Below, one piece after another: positions 34,184 through 42,353 of a DNA stretch of 64,000 bases (its first letter is position 1; every line of letters begins with the position of its first letter). Source of the DNA: UBA8524 sp964215915. GTDB lineage: Bacteria; Bacteroidota; Bacteroidia; UBA8524. The translations under genes and the position numbers were made by a program. The stretch is from assembly GCA_964215915.1 (NCBI GenBank), contig CAXPEB010000026.1, positions 16,073 through 80,072 on the forward strand. The letters run 5' to 3'. A model generated the notes under the pieces. It saw nothing but the letters and a program-made list of their open reading frames with translations. It was not told the origin of the DNA and made no database searches.

Positions 34184-36259
34184 TTAGCGGTTGATCACCA
34201 CACTTCCGGTATATGTATCGGTATTGCTTACCACATTGAAGAAGTAAGTACCCGAAACCATTCCGGAGAGATCGACAGTAATGGTTTGACGGCCATTTGT
34301 CGCCTCATAAGCATGACTGTAAACCACTTTTCCGGTGATATCTACGAAAGTGAGTGTAAAGGCTTCTTCCGAGCGGATTTCGATATTCACCTCGTTGCTT
34401 GTAGGATTGGGGTATGCTTCTCCCACCAGGAAGCCACTTTCCTCCAGGTTGCGGATACCGGTTTTCTGTCCGGCTTTTTCCATCATCGGGCCAGGGCAGC
34501 AGGGGAAGAAACATTCCCGGCGGGTGATAATGGGGTTATATACTGCGGTATCTACCACTCCGGCTGTGGCCGGAGGTGTTCCGGCTGCAGGGGCATTTAC
34601 GATGGTCCAGTTGGCATCATTACCCACATCACATCCGCCGGTAACCAGGATCAGGGTCTTACCGCCCTGGCTTCCACTGGCGATTTTAGGACCACCCAGG
34701 TCCGTAGAGGTTTGTGCACGAGCTGACAAGGCAGTTCCGTAACAAGCTCCGTGGTAGAAAGTAGGCTCGCATTCCGGACACCGTACCTGAACCCCGTCAG
34801 CCGTATTTCCGAAAGCCACCTTCCCGTTCCAGTCAACGGCCTCTGTTTCATAAGCAGCAGGGCAATAGGTGCTGTCTGTGGTGGTAGGTTTCACGGAAAT
34901 TCCGGTTGCCGACCGGTTACTCACTACAAGCGTAGTGGGGTTAGTACCGTCAATTTGTAACACCATTGTGCTGTCGGAAGGGTCTTCGTCATTCACGAAA
35001 TTGTAACAATTGTCATTGCCGTAATACATAACGATCACGGTTCCAACCGGTACGGAGGAAAGCTCATCCACACTGGCAAACTTGAGGTGTCCGGAGGTGA
35101 TTCCTTTTCCGGATCCGCTTCCGAATACTCCGTTGTTGTCGTCGATCACCCAACCGCGGATATCCACTTCCGTTGCAAAAAGATCTCCGATACAAGAAGC
35201 CACAAGAATCTCCACGTATTCGCAGCCTCCGCTGGGTCCGTTGGAGAATTCGGTTACAATGAGGGAAGCCGTACCGGAAGTCGGTTCGGGTTCGAACTCG
35301 TAACAGATGGGATACGTATGCAACAGGTTGGTTACGCTGTCGCGGTAGTCCTGGTTGTCGTTGCTGTTCACAAGTCCTGGAGTGGCATTGGCATAGGAGA
35401 TAGCGCGCCAGTTGGCATCGGCAGCGATATCATTCAAGCCGGTTCCCTGGAAGAACTCAAATGCTCTTCCCGTACCGCCCAATGAATCCACCACTATGTG
35501 GGGGCCTTCCACTCCCACGGTGCTATCCATAATTACGTGGCTGTTCTGAGCGCTATACGATACGCCATGATAAAAACCGGGCTCGTCGGAATAAGCCGGC
35601 ACATCGATACATCCCGGACACCTTACCTGGAAACCATCACCGAGAATACTGTCGCCATTGCGCAACCCTACGGCATTCCAGGCATTGCTGTCGAGCGTAT
35701 AGGCATCCTGACTGCAATAGAAACGCTTGTTGTTAGTCCCGACAATGGGCGTATTGCCTTTGTATTCGATGTAGGGGCTGATGCCCACTGCAACAAAGAC
35801 AAAAATGCTGTCGGAACCGTTGTTAACGGCATAAACACCGTTGGCATCGTTGAAGGCATTAACAAATGCCTGATTGTTCTGATCGAACCTGGAAGTGTCT
35901 TTTCCGTTAAAGAGGACAATGTAAGTACCCACTTCCACATTTTCCCAGAAGCCATCCGTGGAACCGAAGCGCAGGTGTCCCGGAGAGATTCCGGCGCCTG
36001 AAACGGTGGTTCCGTTGAATATCCCGTTGTTGTCATCGAACAACCAACCGGTGATATCCACGTAAATATCGGTACCCTGGGTGTTGTTATTGGCCACGAT
36101 CAGTTCCGCCCATTCTTTGCTGCCGTCCGGGCCATTGGAAAATTCGTTCAGCAAGAGTGTTCCTTTTTCGGATTGTGAAAAGGCGGTAAGGGAGATTAAT
36201 GAGAATGCCATAACCTGGAACATCCTCATTCTTGTTGAAAGTTTTTTGAGCTTTTTCAT
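34184..36259 (-). CDS. T9SS cargo with two lamin-tail-like domains
   Basis: From ATG 36259 the protein has 691 residues, with a signal peptide ending near LTAFSQ. Two related blocks occur: LLLNEFSNGPDGSKEWAEL ... GWLFDDNNGIF ... GHLRFGSTD near the N-terminus and LIVTEFSNGPSGGCEYVEI ... GWVIDDNNGVF ... GHLKFASVD near residue 335, an internal duplication of an LTD-type beta domain. The C-terminus (GEAYPNPTSNEVNIEIRS ... MVSGTYFFNV) is a type A T9SS sorting domain. It is a likely surface adhesin or scaffold. Its promoter overlaps a palindrome. Confidence 0.8.
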   Translation of the reverse strand: MKKLKKLSTRMRMFQVMAFSLISLTAFSQSEKGTLLLNEFSNGPDGSKEWAELIVANNNTQGTDIYVDITGWLFDDNNGIFNGTTVSGAGISPGHLRFGSTDGFWENVEVGTYIVLFNGKDTSRFDQNNQAFVNAFNDANGVYAVNNGSDSIFVFVAVGISPYIEYKGNTPIVGTNNKRFYCSQDAYTLDSNAWNAVGLRNGDSILGDGFQVRCPGCIDVPAYSDEPGFYHGVSYSAQNSHVIMDSTVGVEGPHIVVDSLGGTGRAFEFFQGTGLNDIAADANWRAISYANATPGLVNSNDNQDYRDSVTNLLHTYPICYEFEPEPTSGTASLIVTEFSNGPSGGCEYVEILVASCIGDLFATEVDIRGWVIDDNNGVFGSGSGKGITSGHLKFASVDELSSVPVGTVIVMYYGNDNCYNFVNDEDPSDSTMVLQIDGTNPTTLVVSNRSATGISVKPTTTDSTYCPAAYETEAVDWNGKVAFGNTADGVQVRCPECEPTFYHGACYGTALSARAQTSTDLGGPKIASGSQGGKTLILVTGGCDVGNDANWTIVNAPAAGTPPATAGVVDTAVYNPIITRRECFFPCCPGPMMEKAGQKTGIRNLEESGFLVGEAYPNPTSNEVNIEIRSEEAFTLTFVDITGKVVYSHAYEATNGRQTITVDLSGMVSGTYFFNVVSNTDTYTGSVVINR

Positions 36260-36290
36260 AGATTCAGCTGTTTGATGAATTAAAGATTTG

Positions 36291-36305
36291 TTTGACTGAG
36301 TCAAA
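36291..36305. promoter_or_regulatory. Operator-like palindrome overlapping the -7 box
   Basis: TTTGACT-G-AGTCAAA is a perfect 7-bp inverted repeat. Its right arm overlaps the minus-strand TAACTTTG box at 36302-36309, the expected place for a repressor site controlling the T9SS cargo gene that starts at 36259. Confidence 0.4.
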
Positions 36306-36309
36306 GTTA
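36302..36309 (-). promoter_or_regulatory. Promoter -7 box TAACTTTG of the lamin-tail-like cargo gene
   Basis: An exact TAnnTTTG match lies 42 bases before the ATG at 36259. The rest of the 401-bp gap (36260-36660) shows no gene I can support. Confidence 0.45.
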
Positions 36310-36660
36310 AATCCATGAAAAAGCGTGCTTTATGTAAGAATCGTGAATATCCCATTACCCCCGGTTATCATTCAGGTTAATTCCGTGTTAATACGGATAT
36401 TCTCTTCCTATGACCGGAAGAGCCGTCAACGCCCGCACTCCGGCGTCAATGAAAGAAACACCTGTCGGGTTCCAGGCTCCGAAACATTGCGTTGTGCTCC
36501 CGTATATTTACCGGAATCCCTTCCCGCAAGAAGGAGTTTCTTCATAAAAGAATATGTTACAAGCTGATTTTGTGTGTTTTAAAAAACACCTTTCCTTATT
36601 AAGGATACAGGACCCCCGGTTTTCTATCATAAAAATCTCAGCCGGAAGGAGGGTAAAAGA

Positions 36661-38061
36661 TCAGACAAAACGGGCAAGGTTCATCAGTCCGGTTTCTTCC
36701 TTTACCCTGTCAATGGCGGCACGCAGCCGGTCATGATCAATGGTCGGATCAAAACTTTTTACCACGTGCAACAAATGGTTCAATACCTTACGATGCGTCT
36801 CTTTGACCCGGTACCTGGAGAAATACTTCCTGAGCAGGCTGACTTCATGACCTATATAAAGGAATTCCTGCTGCCGGATCATATTAAGCAGGTTCAACAG
36901 GGTGATCTCCATCAAGGTCCAGGCGGTATGCCCGCTTTTGGAACCACTGCGTGTTTTAACCAGCAGGCTTCCGCTTGTCGCATAATTCCCCAGATAATAT
37001 TCCTTCAGGGCTAAGAAGTAGTTCAGGTGTGTCCGGTATTTGGCGGGTGCTTTTTGCAGAGAGTCTTCATCCAGAAGCTTGTCTATAAAGGCCGCTGCCT
37101 GCTTAAACCGACTTCGCTGAACATAGTCGCCAACGGAATGATAGACATAAACCACGAAGCTGCTGTTGAGCAGGTAATGATCACGCAATACCCGAATTCC
37201 CGGGTAAAGATTGCGCTGCAAAGCAGAAAAATGACTTTCCTCCGCCGTAAGTAAATGGTAGCGAAGGTACAGACTGTCTATGGCCATTTGTGCCAGAGGG
37301 ATAGTGCGTTTGATCAAATTATGCTGGCCAAGCCTGTTCAGGTTTTGCAAATGCTTAAGGGCAACAGCAGCCTGATCGGCGGAGCGCATTTCAACCAGGT
37401 TTAGTACGGAATCCGTAAACTCCAGGTAGAAGCGCAGGGTTTTGCTTTGGAGCATCAAACTACACTGATTCAGCTTTTCCCGTTCTGAACGCAATTCTCC
37501 AAACAGCCTGCTGTCTTTATAATAGAAGAGTTCCTGTGCGTGGATGAGGCGACCGAAGAATAAACGATCGGCTTCAAAACGGATCTCGGCTTTATGCGTT
37601 GCAGTTTCGATATGCCTGGAAATTTTCTCCTGCATACGTGGATCTCCCATGTGGAGGTAATAGTAGCAGGTATGGATTTCACGGAGTTCCGGATACAATT
37701 CATAACGATTCACGGTCTTCTCGAGCTTCCGTAACTCCCGGAGCAACATGTCATTATCTGCGTTCATCAACAAGGGGAATAAGCTCTGAACCTGCTCCTT
37801 GACGCGGATTACCTCATTCCGCATAAACTCCTGCTTAACGGCCATAATATCATCCAAAAGCCTGTTTTTCAGGGTATAGATGCTATTGGAATTCTTGTTG
37901 TAATCCAGGTGTCTGCCGATCTCGTGATTGTCCGTATCGGTATCGCTCTCCACAATAAAATTCAATAGCCTTACCTTGATGTGCTGGTTCTTGATTCTTC
38001 TTAACAGCAGGATCCTTTCTTTGGTGGACAGGTTCCTCACCACACTGTTGAACATGATCAT
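36661..38061 (-). CDS. Large all-helical hypothetical protein
   Basis: This 466-residue cytoplasmic protein has no signal peptide and no membrane helix. It reads as continuous amphipathic helices rich in Leu, Arg, Tyr and His, for example LLRELRKLEKTVNRYEL, HLQNLNRLGQHNLIKRTIPLAQ and YFLALKEYYLGNYATSGSLL. TPR-like spacing appears in the second half without a clean consensus. An ATG two codons downstream (MFNSVV) is an alternative start. No family is recognised; it could be an adaptor protein. Confidence 0.7.
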   Translation of the reverse strand: MIMFNSVVRNLSTKERILLLRRIKNQHIKVRLLNFIVESDTDTDNHEIGRHLDYNKNSNSIYTLKNRLLDDIMAVKQEFMRNEVIRVKEQVQSLFPLLMNADNDMLLRELRKLEKTVNRYELYPELREIHTCYYYLHMGDPRMQEKISRHIETATHKAEIRFEADRLFFGRLIHAQELFYYKDSRLFGELRSEREKLNQCSLMLQSKTLRFYLEFTDSVLNLVEMRSADQAAVALKHLQNLNRLGQHNLIKRTIPLAQMAIDSLYLRYHLLTAEESHFSALQRNLYPGIRVLRDHYLLNSSFVVYVYHSVGDYVQRSRFKQAAAFIDKLLDEDSLQKAPAKYRTHLNYFLALKEYYLGNYATSGSLLVKTRSGSKSGHTAWTLMEITLLNLLNMIRQQEFLYIGHEVSLLRKYFSRYRVKETHRKVLNHLLHVVKSFDPTIDHDRLRAAIDRVKEETGLMNLARFV

Positions 38062-38669
38062 TTTTGAAAGATTTTACGCCATAAACTAAATTCCAGGCAT
38101 TACATCTCCCCCCCGATCACAAAAGTATCTGATTAGTTATGCCCGAATTTTAACCCACGCACCTTTTTCATAACTTCTCACTTGGCGAATAACAGAGTCA
38201 TAATGTAAGAGTAAGAATATTATAGTCCATAATGGCAGAAAAAACAGCTCGACGACCGAGAGGATCTAATTTTCCTTTAGCCCGTAACAATAGAGCCAGT
38301 CAGACGGATGCCTTTGTCTGCCCGGATAAAACACAGCAAGCTTTTAACCGGACGAAATTCATTCAAGAACCCACCCACCACAAACTTTTCCGCTAAACAG
38401 GCAATGTGGCAGCATGTAAACAGCACAAACTTTCTTTCTGCTATTCCCTTGGGAACACCCGAGAATTCAGGAAATAATCCGGGTTTTCCCCGATAAGGGA
38501 AACCCACGAAGGCGATATTAATAAGGGCATCATGTTCCGGCAACCCAGTATTGCCGACCCGTTAACCTTCGGGTAATGTGAAAAAATGGGCTACCCTGGT
38601 CGCAGTGCTGCGCGTCCATGACCCGATAACCAAATCCATAACCAAATCCATAACCAAATCAGTAGCCAT
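38062..38669. other. 608-bp intergenic region with no supported gene
   Basis: I see no convincing coding frame between the helical-protein gene and the symporter gene. The 88-codon minus-strand frame at 38277-38543 lacks a family, a start context and a matching codon pattern. The region holds a short tandem repeat near its end (38626-38661). Confidence 0.5.
38626..38661. repeat. Three tandem copies of a 12-bp unit
   Basis: ATAACCAAATCC occurs at 38626-38637 and 38638-38649, with a third copy ATAACCAAATCA at 38650-38661. They lie eight bases after the end of the symporter gene on the minus strand and may simply be slippage. Confidence 0.7.
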
Positions 38670-40016
38670 TCACGGCAGGCTAGGGTCCGTTGTATCAGGT
38701 TCAGGCTTATTCCCGAACCATTTATCAAACAATACGGTTGCCGTAAGATCACCGGTAACGTTCACGGCAGTACGGAACATTCCCAATATGCGGTCTATGC
38801 CAATGATCACGATTAGACCATCGACCGGTATTCCACTGCTTTTGAGAACGGAGGCCAGCACAATCACACCACCCCCGGGAATAGCCGGTGTACCGATAGA
38901 GGCAGAAACAACGGTGACTACCAGTAACAGTACATTAAGCAGCGTGAGTTCAATACCATAAGCCTGCGCCATAAAAAGAACGGTGACACATTGAAACAGG
39001 GCGGTTCCGTCCATATTGATCGTTGCGCCAACGGGGATCACAAAATCACTGATCCGGGAAGATACTCCCAGCTTTTCATCGGCCACCTTCATGGAAACAG
39101 GCATCACGGCCGCTGAACTCGCGGTGGAAAAGGCAAGTAGCTGTGCATCTTTGATGGCCGCAATGAAGCGAAAAGGGTTTTTCTTCATGATGAGGGCATA
39201 CAGGATCAGGTAGAAACCAAGCAGGATAAGCAGCCCCAGGACCACCACCAGAATATAGTAGCCAAGCCCGAGAAAGATCTCAAAGCCTGTTGCCGCCACC
39301 AGGGCCGCTATCAATCCGAATACGGCAAAGGGCACCAACCGCATGGCCCAGCCGATTACGATCATGCAGATCTTCTCTATGGATTCAATAAAGCGAATAA
39401 CGGGACCGGAGTTTTTGTGTTCCATTTGGGTGATCGCCACACCGATGATTATGGCAAATACCACAACGCTGAACAGTTCCCCGGTTAGAATGGACTCTAA
39501 CGGGTTGACCGGGATAATGTTCGAGATGGACTCCGCCAGATCCAGTCTGACCGGGGTTTCCTCGCTAACAGGCATGGAAGGAGCACCCTGGCCGGAAAAC
39601 CCGCCGCTGCGAAATACCGATATCCCGGGTTTGAAAAGGTAGGCTACAACAATACCGATGGTAACTGCGACCACCGTTGTGAATATGAAGTAGAGGAGTA
39701 GTAACAACCCGAATTTTTTCAGGTTATCGGAAACATTGCTTACCAGACCGGAAATGATGGAAGCCACGATCAGGGGAATCATCACCATCTGGATGAGCTT
39801 CATGAATATATTTCCCGGGAGGTTAAGCCAACGACAGAAGGATGCACTGACCGATTCTGATACCAGGCCGGCAGAAGGGTTGAGCAGGAAACCCACCCCG
39901 GCTCCCAGGAGCATGCCAATAATCACCTTAAGCCACAAGCGGCCTTTCACCAGGTGGTTTAGGTAAACCGAAAGGTCATTCAGGGGCTTTTCAAGGAACC
40001 GGTAATGATTATTCAT
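38670..40016 (-). CDS. Dicarboxylate/amino acid:cation symporter
   Basis: This 448-residue membrane transporter of the DAACS (SDF/GltPh) family shows STASSAAVMPVSM (first re-entrant hairpin), the NMDGTALFQ segment in TM7, and ASIGTPAIPGGG (second hairpin). It couples uptake of C4-dicarboxylates or acidic amino acids to sodium or proton flow. Length and motif order are complete. A TAAATTCG box precedes the ATG. Confidence 0.92.
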   Translation of the reverse strand: MNNHYRFLEKPLNDLSVYLNHLVKGRLWLKVIIGMLLGAGVGFLLNPSAGLVSESVSASFCRWLNLPGNIFMKLIQMVMIPLIVASIISGLVSNVSDNLKKFGLLLLLYFIFTTVVAVTIGIVVAYLFKPGISVFRSGGFSGQGAPSMPVSEETPVRLDLAESISNIIPVNPLESILTGELFSVVVFAIIIGVAITQMEHKNSGPVIRFIESIEKICMIVIGWAMRLVPFAVFGLIAALVAATGFEIFLGLGYYILVVVLGLLILLGFYLILYALIMKKNPFRFIAAIKDAQLLAFSTASSAAVMPVSMKVADEKLGVSSRISDFVIPVGATINMDGTALFQCVTVLFMAQAYGIELTLLNVLLLVVTVVSASIGTPAIPGGGVIVLASVLKSSGIPVDGLIVIIGIDRILGMFRTAVNVTGDLTATVLFDKWFGNKPEPDTTDPSLP

Positions 40017-40022
40017 GTCGCC

Positions 40023-40030
40023 CGAATTTA
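40023..40030 (-). promoter_or_regulatory. Promoter -7-like box TAAATTCG ahead of the symporter
   Basis: The TAnnTTyG match on the minus strand ends six bases before the ATG at 40016. Confidence 0.4.
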
Positions 40031-40215
40031 CGCATTGTGCATTACGGATTCAGGTATAGCGGCTAAATTCATTTTTGCCGGGTAAGCATGATAAAAGAGG
40101 CTATTCCGTATGGAAAGCAACCTGAACATCACTGGCTCGCAAATCTTCGGCATTTATATTCCATAAGGTTTCCTCAAAGGGCACCGGGATACAATGACTT
40201 AATCAGCACAAAAAG

Positions 40216-41233
40216 CTACTTGTTTTTGAGCTTTTTAACCGCTTTAGTAAAGCGGCCATTGGTTAGGGTATCGATGTCTTCGATCAGCTGCCTTTTGCGT
40301 TCTTTTGCCGAGTGAAAAATCGACTTTTCAACGGCATCATCTTTTTTCCTCCATAACCTCACAATTCCGTGCAGGTCGACTTCATTTATCAGGTATGGAT
40401 TAAATTCCAGTCGGAAGCCGGACTCACCGAGCCATTTATCTACATTGAAATTATAGACCGGTTTCCAGATGGCACCGTGGTCTCTTAAATACAGCATCCC
40501 TCCCGGCTTAAGTACCCGGTAAAACTGACGAAGCACCTCTTTTAACAGCTTCTTGTTGAGCTCCGGCAAAACCTGAACGCAGATTATTAGGTCAAACGAG
40601 TTATCCTCCAGGAGGTCAAACCTCCAGGTTGGCAGATGGAATATATCTGCCGAGTTATCAATGGCAAAATCATCGGGGTGATCCAAATAATTCTTTGACT
40701 CTCAATGGCATTGCACTGTAGTACAGGCTTTGCAGACAATACGAGCATTCTATGGCGTCAATGGAAACGTAGGTTTCACAGTTTCCTGCCCATAGATTTG
40801 CCTGCCGGCCGTATCCGGCGCCAAAATCCAGAACCCTGTTGATTTTGTTCCTTGCCGGCATGGGGTACAAAGTAGGCATCAGATAATCATGTGCATTGTT
40901 GTAGCCAATCCGCTTATCATAATTCTCCCAGTCGTACTGAAGCCCAAGGCTTGAAAGTATTTGTTGGTCGTTCTTCCGGGATTGTTCGACAAGGGGATCA
41001 ATTATGTGATCAGGCACGTAATTGGGATAATCTTTTTCAAACCAGTTCATCCACTTAACCAGGTCGGCAGGACCATTGTACCGGCTAAAGTCTTCTATTA
41101 TATCGTCTTAGGTGTCTTTTCTTTCTTTTCGTTTCTCCTGATAACTCCAACTCGAATTCCACGCGGTGACATACTTCTCACCATCTCTTCTGAATGCTTC
41201 TCTGAATTTCTCCTCAAGGGTCCTTTTCTCCAT
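40216..41233 (-). pseudogene. Broken class I SAM-dependent methyltransferase gene
   Basis: Two frames together make one methyltransferase. The first (to about 40695) contains VLDFGAGYGRQANLWA, the SAM-binding motif I. The second (from about 40695 to 40216) continues with NSADIFHLPTWRFDLLED, SFDLIICVQVLPEL and VLKPGGMLYLRDHG. One extra base, or two missing bases, near 40690-40697 separates them. The first frame extends upstream of ATG 41050 past an in-frame TAA (41108-41110) to an ATG at 41233 (MEKRTLEEKFREAF...). Two lesions suggest decay, though a sequencing error or a separate 41-residue ORF is possible. Confidence 0.65.
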
Positions 41234-41546
41234 TTAAAAGATGCTTTAGCTTATTTCATTGGAAAAATAGTTTTTTAAAGTTTCTCAACCACTACTTTTT
41301 ACCTAGAACTTTGAGGAAAGAGAACTCCTCAGAGGCCCCTTGCACCTCTTCAGAAGCCGCTTTCATCCCAAGCCACATCCTCCAAAACATCAGGTTTTAC
41401 AGCACTTCCCACTTCATCAAACCTTTCTAGCCCAGGAACTCACTAGCCGTTCGTCGAGGTGACTAGCGGCCTCATTCAGAGTTTTAAAATATGCCCATTC
41501 TCTCGTTGAGCGTGGTGGCAAATTCGGGTGCCGGGACCTGAAGAAA

Positions 41547-41577
41547 CCGCACGCTTTTGTTGCGGCACGTGCTGCAG
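41547..41577 (+). repeat. Degenerate 31-bp direct repeat, copy 1
   Basis: The sequence begins CCGCACGCTTTTGTTGCGG and matches 41900-41930 at 27 of 31 positions by my count. A shorter inverted relative (CCAAGCTTTTGTTGCGG on the minus strand) lies at about 41761-41778. Confidence 0.55.
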
Positions 41578-41682
41578 GAAAACAGCCTTACTTTAAAGGA
41601 AGATTCAGAATTATGACCTGTGGGCAGGAAGACACTTTACCGTTTTTGAATGCCTGTAGCTCCGATTGTTCTTTTTTGGATG

Positions 41683-41710
41683 CCCATTTTTTACTTGTCT
41701 AAAAAATGGG
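41683..41710. repeat. Perfect 11-bp hairpin
   Basis: CCCATTTTTTA and TAAAAAATGGG flank a six-base CTTGTC loop. The outer bases can extend the stem through a CTTTTTT / AAAAAAG pair after an internal mismatch. It could be a bidirectional terminator. Confidence 0.6.
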
Positions 41711-41899
41711 CGAAAAAAGGACAGTTTTCCTGAAGGCGCCTTCCAGCCGCACCGGCCTCCCTCCGCAACAAAAGCTTGGCCATCGCTGGAATCTTTTCCA
41801 TAACCGTATTCCTAACAAGAAGATCCTGTTTTCAAAATAACTAAATGAAGTCACTCCTTGTTTTGAAGGAAAAGATTAAGGCGATTTGGCGCACAGGCT

Positions 41900-41930
41900 C
41901 CGCACGCTTTTATTGCGGCACACGTTGCAG
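41900..41930 (+). repeat. Degenerate 31-bp direct repeat, copy 2
   Basis: The sequence begins CCGCACGCTTTTATTGCGG and is the second copy of the repeat at 41547-41577, about 350 bp downstream. Confidence 0.55.
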
Positions 41931-42353
41931 TGGGGGGGATAGAGAGGCTCATTTCAACACTTGGTAAGAGGAAAGCAAGGGCTGACCGTGTCTGAACCGA
42001 CCTCGTATATGGTGCTTGTTAGTTTCTTGATAGATGGTGTTTGTTTGATACAGTTGGTTGGTATTTTACTCATTGTCTGCAATAGAACCAAAGTTGCTGA
42101 GCCGATATTTTCAAAAAGTTAGATATGACCAAGGCTATTTTCATTCTTACCTAATAAAGAATACCTCATGGCTGAGGTGAATGCATGAAGACTTTGGCCT
42201 CATAATGAGGTCATTTGGTAAAAATATTTGATCAAGCGCGGCGGAATATTTATAAGGTATAATTAAGTATCTATGAAATTGAGGTAAAACTTATCCTGGA
42301 CATTGTGCTAATGATTATTATCAATTATTATTGACCGTTTCTTTTAGTAAGCA

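Larger units (their letters stand above)
41234..42353. other. 1.1-kb intergenic region at the edge of the giant RHS locus
   Basis: No frame in this AT-rich stretch looks coding. It contains a large hairpin at 41683-41710, a degenerate 31-bp direct repeat (41547-41577 and 41900-41930) and an inverted fragment of the same motif near 41761-41778. A small palindrome, CCTCAT-a-ATGAGG, lies near 42209-42221. I found no clear promoter for the operon that starts at 42354. Confidence 0.5.

Noticed and set aside
38277..38543. 88-codon minus-strand frame in the gap before the symporter gene
   Set aside because: No family, no plausible start context and no compositional match to neighbours; it overlaps non-coding repeats and reads as chance.
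41540..41935. Integron attC-like sites
   Set aside because: The paired motifs lack the RYYYAAC/GTTRRRY core sites and there is no integrase in the window.
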